From Mallotus nudiflorus (taxonomy: Eukaryota; Streptophyta; Magnoliopsida; Malpighiales; Euphorbiaceae): a DNA stretch of 64,000 nucleotides. The first letter of the stretch is position 1; each line of letters opens with the position of its first letter. The position numbers and the translations under genes were made by a program. Where the stretch lies: positions 1,552,501 to 1,616,500 of the forward strand of contig CANTUR010000240.1 of the NCBI GenBank assembly GCA_947683625.1. The letters are read 5' to 3'. This document shows positions 1 to 10,903 of this stretch, in pieces. The notes below the pieces were generated by a model. That model made no database searches, had not been told where the DNA came from, and saw only the letters and a list, made by a program, of their open reading frames with translations.

Positions 1-650
1 GTCGTATGATGCTGATTATACTTGGTCGTATAATCGATTGAGGGTACATTGCACTCGGTCGTACAATGTTGACTATACTCGGTCGTATAGTTTGTTTTGA
101 TAAGGAACATCATACTCGGTCGTATGATGTTGATTATACTTGGTCATATAATCAATTGAAGATACATTGCACTTGGTCGTACAATGCTGACTACACTCAG
201 TCGTATAGTCTGTTTTGATAAGGAACATCATACTCGATCGTATGATTCTGATTATACTTGGTCATATAATCTATTTTGATCAGGAACATCATACTCATTC
301 ATATGATGCTAATTATACTCGGTCGTATAATCGATTAAGGATACATTGCACTCGATCGTACAATGTTGACTACACTCGGTCGTATAGTCTATTTTTTATA
401 AGAAACATCACACTCGGTCGTATGATGCTGATTATACTCGGTCGTATAATCGATTGAGGAATACATTGCACTCAGTTGTACAATGCCGACTACACTCGGT
501 CGTATAGTCTGTTTTTGATAAGAAACATCACACTCGGTCGTATGATGCTAATTATACTCGGTCATATAATTTGTTTTGATAAGGAACATCATACTTGGTC
601 GTATGATGCTGATTTTTCTCGGTCATATAATCAATTGAAGATACATTGAT
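1..650. repeat. 118-bp tandem array of hairpin subunits with higher-order structure
   Basis: Units start near 1, 119, 237, 298, 417, 537 and 598, giving spacings of 118, 118, 61, 119, 120 and 61. Full units of about 118 bp alternate with a 61-bp half unit in the order full, full, half, full, full, half, so a 297-300 bp higher-order unit occurs twice and a partial unit follows. Each full unit holds four imperfect hairpins that share the loop TCGGTC and differ in stem: CATCATAC/GTATGATG, GATTATAC/GTATAATC, CATTGCAC/GTACAATG and GACTACAC/GTATAGTC. The half unit lacks the last two hairpins. The array starts at or before the window edge and dissolves around 650. It appears to lie inside an LTR-like repeat ending at 1387. 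Open reading frames across it are an effect of the repeats. Confidence 0.9.
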
Positions 651-1387
651 TGTTTTAACAATTCCCTAAATCGCTAAACTATAAAGCTTTACAATCTAGG
701 ACTAAATTGAAAAGAATCAAATGGACCTAAATGTAAATGAAAGATGAAGGACCTAATAGGATATATTCCCTTTTATATATTTCATTCCATCTTTTTCAAT
801 TCACATTCTCATTTTCCTATTCTTCTTCTCTTTTTTTTCCTTTTCATTTTCTCTTGATTTTCAAATTTTGTCTTTTCAATTAAACTCTTATCCAACGTCC
901 GATTTTGGATCCGTCTAATCTTATGGCCCACCCATAACGTGGACTACGCAGGAGCAGTTCCAGGCAGTCAAATCCCCTCACTATACATCCACATTTTTCC
1001 TAAAATGATTTAGGGCTTCGTGAAGATGAAGAGATACTTCCACTAACTCTCTAAATTGAATTAATTAGGTGAAGATTGAATTAATTAGGAAGTTTAAACC
1101 AATTAAAATACTAAATTGGAAGTAATTTAGAAATAGGAAAATGGAAGAATTCAATTCCGACCGGGATTGTGTAATTCCAATCAGAATTGTTGTAATTCCG
1201 ATCAGAATTACATAATTCCAGTCGGAATTATGGAATTCCGACCCACTTTTTTTTAACATTTAATTACAAAAAGGCCCCCAAAAAAATTTAAATTTTACAA
1301 TTAGGTCCTAAAAAGAACTTTACTATTTTCATCACTAGAGTCCTTTTTTACATCCATAACATATCATCCCGAAATTGGGTGTCTACA
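651..1387. repeat. 3' part of an LTR-like repeat ending TGTCTACA
   Basis: There is no gene here. The stretch has AT-rich text with pyrimidine runs and ends at 1387 in TGTCTACA, the same octamer that ends the solo LTR at 1620-3850. It also carries the AATTCC-type palindromes seen in that LTR. I read it as the end of a related LTR whose start lies left of the window. No internal domain, PBS or polypurine tract is visible next to it. Confidence 0.45.
1153..1244. repeat. 20-bp palindromic tandem repeat (AATTCCGATCGGAATT-like)
   Basis: The motif AATTCC recurs at 1153, 1173, 1194, 1214 and 1234, a period of 20-21 bp. Each unit is close to self-complementary (AATTCCGATCAGAATT type). Looser versions occur at about 1840-1905 and 32403-32446 inside the two related solo LTRs. 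Confidence 0.8.
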
Positions 1388-1511
1388 GTAACATAAGCAT
1401 TCATTGTGAACTGATGATTGTTTACAAGCAAAAACTTTAAAGAGCACAAGTATCTAAACTTTTGTTCCTAAAAAAATTATGTGTTTATATGCTTCAATCA
1501 AACTGAGTTTT

Positions 1512-1619
1512 AAGAGCAAAAACTGTTTAGAAAGGAGTTTCTAGTGCCTTCGATCGGACTAATTTTTGAGTGTGTGTTTTTCTACTTGCTTCCCCCTCCA
1601 AAATGGGGTGCATAAGGGT
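1512..1619 (+). repeat. Repeat X, left arm, block a
   Basis: This block matches, in reverse complement, positions 34622-34732, sharing for example AGAGCAAAAACT and CACTTGC/TCCCCC stretches. It stops at 1619, where a solo LTR begins, and the match resumes at 3851. The left neighbour 1388-1511 shows no counterpart next to the right arm, so the X boundary is probably near 1512. Confidence 0.7.
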
Positions 1620-3850
1620 TGTAAACACCCTATTTTGGGATGATAAAGTGTGGATGCAACAGAGGACTCTGATGATGAAAATGTTATAAATAGGTTTTCA
1701 ATACATGAAATTTGAAACCTCAAAAATCTAAATGCATTTTCAAAAGAGTTTAATTGGTTTTTTAAGGACTTATTTGAAAAGCTTAAATACTTTCAGGATT
1801 TGTTTGTAATTACAAAAAAGATATCGGAATCCTATATTTCCAATTGGAATTTCAAAATTCTGATTGGAATTATGTAATTCCAATCGTAACTACATAATTT
1901 CAATCAAAATTATGCATGTTTCATCTACTTTTTATTTTATTTCAGTAAAAAATTTGGTTTCTTGAATTTTTATTGGTCAAATAATATTTATCTAAATTTT
2001 TAGGAAATTAAAGTCCTTTCAAAACTAAAACTCTATGAAAAAATCACATTAGGATATGTTTTTTAGCTAGGTTTTCTTTATAAAAGATTAGCTTGGGCTC
2101 TCACATAGAGGAAAGAGGAGAAGAAGAGGGAGACATATAGAAAACAATGAAACTTTTTTAGGGAAGAGCTCACTTTTTAAGTTTTTTTTTTTACAATTCT
2201 CTTAGCTTTCTTGGTACTAAAAGCTTTTTCTCTTGTGTCCCTAAGTAGCAAAAAAAAATATATTCTCTTATGATTTTTTTTTCTTGGAAGCAAGGAGATT
2301 TTGAGAAAAAGAATAACAAATTTTTGAAGACCTACTTAAAAATAACGGTGATTTACACTAGTTTGAGGAGTAACCTATAATGCATCCATAAGCATCATCT
2401 TCTTCCTTCCTACTTTCCCTTATTTTTATTTTATTATTGATTTTACTAAATTTCAATTTTATTTATTTATTATTCACTAATCATTGTTTATTCTTTTGTG
2501 TTGGTGATTATGGATGGGATTACATGATGATCCTACTTAGAGAACAAAACCCATGAAGGTCCATGGAATGCCATGAATTGAACTTTATAGCTAAACATAG
2601 TTTCTAGTTTTTTTTAGTGTTTTCATTTTGATTTTGTCTTGTTATTTTTGGGGTTGTATTAATTTTTCCTTCTTATTTTCAATAGCACATTGTAATAGCC
2701 CCAATAGTAGGAATAACGAAATTATATGTGTGTGATTGTGTGTTTATTTTAATTAATTGGTTAGTAAAACTAGGGTTTTAATTAGGTAACTAATTAAAAT
2801 TAATGGCTATAGAAATCATTAGGTTGTTTAATTAAAATTGAATTAGATTGAAGTGGATAGAATTAGGATTACTTGTTAATTATTTTATTTTATTTTATTT
2901 GATTGTTTAAAGTCACTTTAATTAAATTAGGGTTTTTAGAATAATTTTAATTGATTTGTTTAATCTTTTATTTAATTGCTTTGATATTTTTATTATTATT
3001 TTTGGTCTTTTTTATTTATTTTTATGTGTTTTGGGCCCTAAGCCCATGTTAGGCTTTAACCCATTTAAATAAATTTGGGTTGTTTATGTTTAATTAATAA
3101 AAATGCATCTTTAGGCTCATAATTAATTAGATTTAGAGTAGAGATAACTTAGGTCCACTTAGTTAATTTAGACATAGGCCCACTTAATTTAATTAATTTA
3201 GACTTAGCCCATTTAATTTAAGCCTTTTCAAAATTTGTAGATTTAAGATCACTTTAGAAATAAAAATATGTAGAATTAGGCCCACTAATTTAAATACTTC
3301 ATAATTTATAGATTTAGGCCTATTTTTAAAATTAAAATAAATAGACTTAGGTCCACTTAATTAAAATTAAATAGGAATTAGGCCCATTAGTCTTCAGGCT
3401 CATTTGTAAATTAAAACATGTAGATTTAGCACATTTAATTAAAATTAATGTATATTAGACTAACTTAGGGATTATTGAGTGCATTATTTACATGTATTTT
3501 TCATGACTAGTTTGCCTGAAGTTGATTGTTTTGATAAGAGTTTATATGAAATTACATGTAAATAGAGGATAAGATAGTAATTCGTAAAGTAATTCTAAAT
3601 GAACATAAGAATGAAAGAAGTTGGAATTCTGTATCCAAAATCTCCAAGTTGTGGTGCTAGTTTTCTTTTAGGGAATCGAGTACCACCATTTTTCTATTTA
3701 TCCCAATTATTACCCTAGGTGGTGACTTCTCATCTCCATGCCATATCTTTGTGATAGTGGTTAGTGTGTTCTTTGTTCTCTAGAGCACTGAGCTCAAACA
3801 GTGTCACGGTTGCTAAAATCTTAGGCACATGCTAAACCCCAATGTCTACA
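1620..3850 (+). mobile_element. Solo LTR (family S), copy A
   Basis: The 2231-bp segment starts TGTAAACACC and ends TGTCTACA, giving a short terminal inverted repeat with TG...CA ends. It is collinear with 32203-34541. The adjacent X sequence is continuous on both sides when compared with the uninterrupted inverted copy at 34565-34732, which shows this is an insertion. No PBS follows it and no polypurine tract precedes it, so it reads as a solo LTR and not as one end of a longer element. A clean 5-bp target duplication is not visible. The inside is AT-rich non-coding DNA with repeated blocks built on 'ggcccatttaatta'. Confidence 0.7.
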
Positions 3851-3896
3851 TCTATTTATAGGAAAAATGTGTACAATGGGGTGGTGTAGGTGTGGT
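3851..3896 (+). repeat. Repeat X, left arm, block b
   Basis: This 46-bp piece matches positions 34567-34614 in reverse complement. It is followed at once by the Athila LTR, and its last five bases GTGGT recur at 14448-14452. Confidence 0.65.
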
Positions 3897-5396
3897 TGAT
3901 ATAATGCAAATATGCATAGTTATCTAGGGTAGTTTAGTTGTTATTTCATATGATTTTTGTTATATTTGTGTGTTTATTTAATTATGCAATTGTTATTTTT
4001 ACTTCTAAGTGCCTTTATTAGTTGCTTGTGTGTTGCACACATGTTTTTAGCCTTGATTGGTGCATAAAAAGAGTTTTAGACTTGTTAGAATGAAGAATGA
4101 AGCTTTTGAAGCCAAAGGAAGTAAGTTGGAAGCCTTCATGAGTCATCACCACCTTCATGAGTCATCATTGAATCTTTTTGTGATGAGTTGTCAAGCATTC
4201 ACGAGTCGTCACCATGCATTACTTCTACAAAGGGTTGTAACTTTTCAACTTTAAGCAGTTTTTGTATTTCACCATAACTTTGTCTAATGATGTCCAAATT
4301 CAGTGATTTAAGTTGCTATGGAAAGATAACACAGAGTTCTATAACTTTCATGATTCATTTAGATGGATGAAAATGCCCTTGAAGTTACAGAATCTGCATA
4401 GGATGGTGACCTTTGGTGTCAAGTGGTGCCTTTCCAAGTTCAATCATATTCTAGACACTTCCTGTAGCTTTTAAAAATGATATATATGCATCAATTCTGA
4501 AATAAAAAAAAGAAGAAAAAAAAAGAGGAAGAACAACAAAAGAAGAGAAAATTAATAATAGAACATATTAGAACAAAAAGGGAAAAATTGACTAAAAGAA
4601 AAAGTGAAGAAGTAAGAAGAGAAGATATTCTACAACAAGTAAGTGTTAGAAGATTGTAAAGCATTTTATCTATTCACTTTCTTTTCTATCCCTTTTCTAA
4701 GTTGTATTTGATTTCCTCTCTTTATTCTTTAAGTATGTATCTTGGCTAAATCTTATATGAGAATTGCAATTATGAATTAAATAAGAACTACATTTTCTTA
4801 TTTTATTTATGATTTAATTTCAATTAGTGCTTAATCATGTTGTGTATGCTTGATCACCATATGTAACTTATTAATTGAATTACTTACAATGACAATTGGA
4901 GTAATTTGGTGGAAGATAATTGAAATTACTTAAGAATTGAATTTAATTTGGAGACAAAGGAATTCATCTTAAAGGAATAAATTAGTATAATGTGTTGTAT
5001 AGTTCTCTCTTGTCTTTGCATTGCCATGAGAATGAATGTAAACTTTAATAGATAATGAAAGTTACTTTTAAAGAGGAATTGACAATAAGAATTACATTTA
5101 AAGGTTATATACTAATATCCAATCAATGTGTTATATGATGTAATTTTTTAAGTTCTTATTTGTATTCTAAATTGTGATTCTTCCATATACTTGTTATAAC
5201 TTTTTTTTTTCTTAGAAATAATTAGTGTTTAGATTTTCTTAACTATTGTAATCAATATTCCTATTCTAATTTATTTTGCCTATCCATCTAATTATCTATC
5301 CGATTAATATAAAATTTTACCAAATTCCTAGTGTTGGACACCCTACTACTCTATACTAAGTCCTACAGACTAGGGTATACAATTTGACCCGCATCA
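3897..5396 (+). repeat. 5' LTR of the Athila element
   Basis: The segment begins TGATATAATG exactly where homology to repeat X stops and ends near TCA, seven bases before the PBS. It is about 1.5 kb and AT-rich. It contains repeated GAGTCATC/GAGTCGTC motifs at 4138-4212 that recur in the spacer at 11253-11490. The 5' border is inferred from the X breakpoint and not from a second LTR. Confidence 0.6.
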
Positions 5397-5402
5397 AATT
5401 TT

Positions 5403-5420
5403 TAGCATCATTGCCAGGGA
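5403..5420 (+). promoter_or_regulatory. Primer binding site, tRNA-Asp type, degenerate
   Basis: The 18 bases read TAGCATCATTGCCAGGGA, against the usual Athila PBS TGGCGCCGTTGCCGGGGA. All five differences are G-to-A or C-to-T changes. Confidence 0.75.
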
Positions 5421-5540
5421 ACTTGGTTTAAAATTTTTATTAAATTAGGGTAGAGAAAGGTTGTTTTAGGCCTTGTTTTTATTTTTATTTTGTTTTTATA
5501 TTCTTTACTTGTTATTTGTAAATTTTAGTTTGTTTTGATT

Positions 5541-6817
5541 ATGAGTCTACCTTTTTAGATGCTTACTAGAAGCACTAATGATAGTAATTTGTATTTTGAT
5601 CCTGAAATAGAATTAACCCTACATACTTTGAGTAGGGAACAAAGGCAAAGAAGAGAGAACTAATTTAATTTGAACAATATGGCTCAACCAGAAAGAAGAA
5701 TGCTAGGTGATTTTGCCATGCCCAATATCTCGGGTAGTTTTGGAGGGATTATGGCCCCCACTATTGCTAACAATAACTTTGAAATCAAACCGAGTATCAT
5801 TCGAATGGTGCAAAATAATTAGTTTGGCGGCTTATAAGGAGAAGATCCTTATGCTCACATATTGACTTTTCTTAATGTATGTGAGCTTTCAAGATTAATG
5901 GTGTGACGGATGATGCTATAAAGCTAAGGCTATTCCCATTTTTTATCAAGGATAAAACACAACTTTGGCTTGCTAGTTTGCCAAATGAATCAATCAAAAC
6001 ATGGAATCAATTAAAGCAAGCATTTTTGCACAAGTATTTTTCACCACATAAGATGGCCAAGTTTCGTAATGAGATCACCACTTTCAAGAAAAATGGGAGC
6101 AAGACAATCTATTCAGCTTGGGAGAGATTTAAGGAGCTTCAGAGGCAATGTCCACATCATGGCTTGCCGAAATGGATGATTCCTCAAATCTTCTATAATG
6201 GGTTGATGGATGAAAATAGAAATATTATGAATGCAGTAGCTAATGGAAAGTGGATGGATAAAATAGCTAGAGAAGTCGTTTCCCTACTTGAAGAGCTTGC
6301 ATCTTAAGGGTACATGGGTGATGAAACAACTATGGCAAAAGCAAGAGGAGTTTTGGAGCTCGACACAATTAAATTACTCAATGCTAAGGTAGATGCTCTC
6401 GCTAATATGGTTAATAAAACTCATATTAATTCTATAGAAAGTGTTATTGTTGTTTGTGAGTCATGTGGAGGACCTCATTCATATTCTCAATGCAATTTAA
6501 GTTCAAATGAGGATGTGAAATTTGTGCAAGGTGGTTTTAACCAAAGAATGGGGTTGAATTCCAACACTTATAACCCTCAATGGAGGAACCATCCCGGATT
6601 CTCATGGTTAAACCCATCCTCCCAATTAAACCCTCCATATAACCCAAACACCAAACCTCAGAACCCACCTGGATTTTCTATGAAGCAGAAAACTTTTAAT
6701 CCTACCAATCCTAAACCTACTCCTGAAAATCTTATGGAGCAATTTGTTAACCAACAAATATCCATAAACAAACAAAATGAGGATCAATTTAAGCAGCTAC
6801 AATCTAAACTTGAATAG
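5541..6817 (+). pseudogene. gag: Athila gag, broken
   Basis: Gag forms the nucleoprotein core of the retrotransposon particle. A degenerate start region (5541-5900) holds several stops. The clear retrotransposon-gag domain lies at 5903-6307 and includes the segments FPFFIKDKTQLWL and WERFKELQRQCPHHG. After a stop at 6305 the same protein continues in another frame at 6314-6817, with a cysteine-rich patch CESCGGPHSYSQC near residues 48-60 of that piece and a Pro/Asn-rich tail. The patch resembles the Athila CX2C-HX5C gag finger and not the CCHC knuckle of other gypsy elements. The region ends at a TAG that looks like a mutated CAG. At least three stops and one frameshift preclude function. Confidence 0.85.
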
Positions 6818-6904
6818 CTTGCTACTCATAACCGTATCCTTGAAACCCAAATTGCCCAACAAGCCTCTTCCTCTAACATTAAACCTTTGGGAAAGCTTCC
6901 TAGC

Positions 6905-7922
6905 CAACTAGAGTATGTACAAATGGAGTCTTGTTAAGTAATTACCTTGCGAAGTGGTAAGGAGGTTGAAAAAGATCTAAATAAGAAAAAGAGAGTGGAT
7001 GATGGGGTTGAGATTGAGGATGTGGATGTTAGAAGTAAACAACATGATGAAGTGTGTGCCAAAAAAAGGTAGTAAGGGAGTTGATATAACACCAATCAAG
7101 GAGGATGAACCAAAGGTGGATGTTACAACTCTTCCTTTTCCTTAAAGATTTATAAGGCATAGCCTAGATAAGCAGTTTAGAAAGTTCCTTAATTATCTCA
7201 AGGAAATTACTATCACCATACCATTTTTGGATGCTATTAGAGACATGCCAGCTTAGGGTAAATTTTTGAAGGACATTATTATCCATAAGAGCAAGCTTAA
7301 AGATTATGGTTTAGTATCTCTTGTTGAAGAATCTAAAGCTATGTACTCTAAGTCCCCACCAAAGCTTAAGGATCCCGATTCATTTATGATTCCTTATGCA
7401 ATTGGAGGTACGCATTTCGATAAAGCTTTATGTGATATAGGTGCTAGTGTTAGCCTTATGCCTTATTCTATTTATAAAAAGCTTGATTTGGATGAACTTA
7501 AGCCTACCAATATGTGTTTTTCCTTAGTGGATAAATATGTAACATATCCACTTGGCATTCTAGAAAATATGCTAACAAAAGTAGGTAAGTTTGTGATACC
7601 AACTGACTTTGTTGTGTTGGATATGGAGGAGGATCTTGAGATTCCAATTTTATTTGGGAGACCATTTTTACGAATAGCAAGAGCAATTTTAGATATGAAG
7701 AATGGAAATATCACATTGGAAGTGGATAATGAAAGTGTCGAATTTGATGTGTTGAATATATTGAAGTCAACACCTATAGAAGTAGCAAGTAGAATTGATT
7801 CTATTGATGTTATCGATGGATGCATTGAAGAAATGATTCATGAGTATTTAAGAAATGATTCTATAGAGCCATACAAGGTGCAAGAAGCAAATGATCAACT
7901 TATGGAGGTAGTTCCATATTAA
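6905..7922 (+). pseudogene. Athila aspartic protease, broken at its start
   Basis: The protease cleaves the Gag-Pol polyprotein. The upstream part (6905-7265) contains the family's LRSGKE motif followed by several stops and a frameshift. From 7266 to 7922 a continuous frame of 218 residues holds the active-site segment ALCDIGASVSLMP (Asp of D-I-G-A) and the later FGRPFL motif. Both are conserved in Athila proteases. The catalytic Asp is retained, so this is the best preserved domain of the element together with RT. Confidence 0.85.
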
Positions 7923-7959
7923 CCTTTTCAAAGGACATTAAGATTTGAACCTTTAAGGA

Positions 7960-9532
7960 GTGAAGATGATCCAAAAGACTCTACACCTAGTGAAAAAGTC
8001 AAGATGGAGCTCAAGCCTTTGCCATCAAATCTCAGATATGCATTTCTTGACTCTAATCTTAAATTTCCTTTTATTGTTAATTCATCTTTGCCTAATGATT
8101 ATGTTGATGCTTTGTGTGATAAGTTGAATAGTCATAAGAATGCCATTGGTTATTCTATTAATGCCAAAGGTATTTGTCCTAATATATGTATGCATAGAAT
8201 TCTCTTGGAAGATAATGCCAAACCTTCCATTGAAGGCCAAAGGCGATTGAATCCCACTCTTAAAGAAGTGGTTAGAAAAGAGGTGACTAAGTTGCTTGAT
8301 AATGGAATCATATATTCCATTAGTGATAGTAAATGGGTTAGCCCCGTTCAAGTTGTTCCAAAAAAGGGAGGCTTAACCGTTGTTAGGAATGAATCTAATG
8401 ATTTGATACCTACTAGAACTATCACAGGATGGTGTATGTGTATTGACTATAAGAAATTAAATAAAGCAACTAGGAAGGACCATTTCCCATTTCCTTTTAT
8501 TGACCAAGTTCTTGAGAGATTAGCCAATTTTTCCCATTTTTGTTATTTAGATGGCCTTAGTGGATTTTATCAAATCCCTAGTCATCCCGAGGATCAATCT
8601 AAGACCACTTTTACATGTCCATATGGCACTTTTGCCTTTAGGCGTATGCCTTTTGGTTTATGCAATGCACCTGCAACTTTTCAAAGATGCATGTTTTCCA
8701 TATTTAGTAACCTAATTGATGATTGTGTAGAGGTTTTTATGGATGACTTTAGTGTGTATGGTACTAACTTTATTCATTGTCTAGACAATCTCTTTAAGGT
8801 TCTTGATAGGTGTATTGAATAAGGATTGGTCTTGAATTGGGAATAATGTCATTTTATGGTACAAGAGGGAATTGTTTTTGGTCACTCGATTTCAAAAAGA
8901 GGCATTAAAGTTGATAAGGCAAAGATAGAAGTGATTGAAAATTTGCCACCTCTGAAATGTGTTAAAGATATAAAAAGCTTCCTTAGACATGCAGGTTTTT
9001 ATCGAAGATTTATCAAAGAATTCTCTAAGATAGCAAGCCGTTATGTAAGTTACTTGCTAAAAACATTGTTTTTGAGTTTGATGAAGCGTGCCTTAATGCA
9101 TTTGACACTTTGAAAAGAGCTCTTGTTTTCACACCCATTTTGCAACCACCTAATTGGGAGCAACCATTTAAAATAATGTATGATGCCAGCAACTTTGAGG
9201 TGGGGGCTGTTTTGGGTCAAAGAAAAGAAGGCAAGCCATCTGTGATTTACTATGCTAGCAAACTACTTGATGAAGCTCAAATCAATTACACCACAATAGA
9301 AAAGGAGTTGCTTGTAGTTGTTTATGCATTTGATAAGTTTAGAGCATATCTTGTAGGGCAAAAGGTGATTGTTTATTCATACCATGCTGCTCTTAGGTAT
9401 CTTCTAAGTAAGAAGGAGGCAAAACCTAGACTCCTACGGTGGATTTTGATGCTCCAAGAGTTTGATTACGAAGTAAGAGATAAAAAGGGAAGTGAGAATC
9501 TTATGATGGATCATCTATCAAGACTTGATTAA
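7960..9532 (+). pseudogene. Athila reverse transcriptase and RNase H, broken
   Basis: This region would copy element RNA into cDNA and degrade the RNA strand. The open frame 8004-8822 (272 residues) holds RT fingers and palm, including CIDYKKLNKATRKDHFP, YGTFAFRRMPFGLCNAPATFQ and the catalytic box VFMDDFSVYG. A TAA at 8820 and a further stop near 8843 break the thumb, which resumes at 8856-9113 (FLRHAGFYRRFIKEFS). RNase H follows after a frameshift at 9110-9532, with YDASNFEVGAVLGQ (catalytic Asp present), TTIEKELL and the closing DHLSRLD. RT motifs are intact, but the reading frame is interrupted at least three times. Confidence 0.9.
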
Positions 9533-9538
9533 GATGGA

Positions 9539-10903
9539 TTGAAGAAGAATGATGATGGTGTGCCAATTAATGATACATTTCATGATGAACATCTATTGAA
9601 TGTAGTATTAAAGGACCTTTCATGGTATGCAGATATTGCTAATTATCTTGTAAGTGGTGTTCTTCTTTATGAGTTAGATTATCGTCAAAGAAAGAAATTC
9701 TTGTATGATGTTAAATTCTATTATTAGGAGGAGCCCTTACTTTACAAGAGATGTACCGATGGGTTAATTCGAAGATGCATTCCTCAAGATGAAGTTCAAG
9801 ATGTTTTAAGACATTGTCATTCTTTGGATGTTGGTGGAAACTTCGGTGCATCAAAAATAGCATGTAAGGTACTACAATCTGGTTTTTGGTGGCCTACTTT
9901 GTTTAAAGATGCTAGAGAGTTTGTACTTACATGTGATAGGTGCCAAATAATGGGTAACATCACTAAGAAGCATGAGATGCCCCTAAAGGGAATCCTTGAA
10001 GTTGAACTTTATGATGTTTGAGGTATGGACTTCATGGGTCCATTCCCAAGCTCTTTAGGTTACAAGTATATTTTGCTGATGGTAGACTATGTTTCAAATT
10101 GGGTGGAGGCAATACCAACCATTACTAATGATGCTAAGGTTGTTAAGAAGATGCTTCAAAAAATTATTTTTCCTAGGTTTGGTACTCCTAGGGCATTGAT
10201 TAGTGATGGTGGTTCCCATTTTTATAATCATGTGATTGAGACTCTCTTGAAAAAGTAAGGAGTAACACAAAAAGTTGCTACTCCATATCATCCACAAACG
10301 AGTGGGCAAGTTGAGATTAGTAATAGAGAGATTAAATGGATCTTAGAACAAACAGTATCTTTTTCAAGGAAGGATTGGGCATTAAAACTCGATGATGATC
10401 TATGGGCGTATAGGACAGCTTTTAAAACCCCAATTGGCCTTACTCCTTATCAATTGGTTTACGGGAAGTCTTGCCATCTACCCGTTGAATTGGAACATAA
10501 GGCATATTGGGCAACAAGGGCTCTGAATTTTGATTTGACAAAGGCCGGTAAGAAGAGGTTATTTCAACTTAATGAGTTGGATGAGTTACGAATGAATGCT
10601 TATGAGAATGCAAAATTATATAAGGATTGCACTAAGATGTGGCATTATAAGCATTTATCTAAGAAGGAAATTCATGATGGTGAGCTTGTTCTTCTTTACA
10701 ATTCAAGACTCAAATTATTTTCGAGAAAGTTGAGGTTAAGATGGTCGGGTCCATTTAAAGTTATTAAAGTTTATCCTCATGGTGCAGTGGATCTTGCTAA
10801 TGCTAAAGTGGAAATCTTTAAGGTAAATAAACATCATCTTAAACCCTACTTTATTGGTGATGCAATAGATCCAAATTATTCTATCTCTATATTTACACCC
10901 TAA
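9539..10903 (+). pseudogene. Athila integrase, broken
   Basis: Integrase inserts the cDNA into the chromosome. One reading frame can be followed from the RNase H linker to 10903, with stops at 9725, 10019 (a TGA where Trp is expected before MDFMGPF) and 10256. The zinc-binding region lies at 9809-9950. The His usually found in GGHFG is Asn here (codon 9839-9841), while the CDRC pair is present. The core has D in MDFMGPFP, D in SDGGSHF and E in SGQVEISNREI. The C-terminal part 10454-10903 carries a GPF-like RWSGPFKV motif. The broken HHCC finger and the stops mean it is inactive. Confidence 0.9.

Noticed and set aside
215..457. ORF of 80 codons in the left-edge array
   Set aside because: It only follows the tandem repeat, with repeated TRSYN-type text; no independent coding evidence.
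1..650. CRISPR-like array
   Set aside because: Repeats are long, contiguous and imperfect, with no unique spacers, and the surrounding DNA is plant-type.
4057..4254. ORF of 65 codons
   Set aside because: It lies in the Athila LTR, has no family features and overlaps the GAGTCATC repeats.
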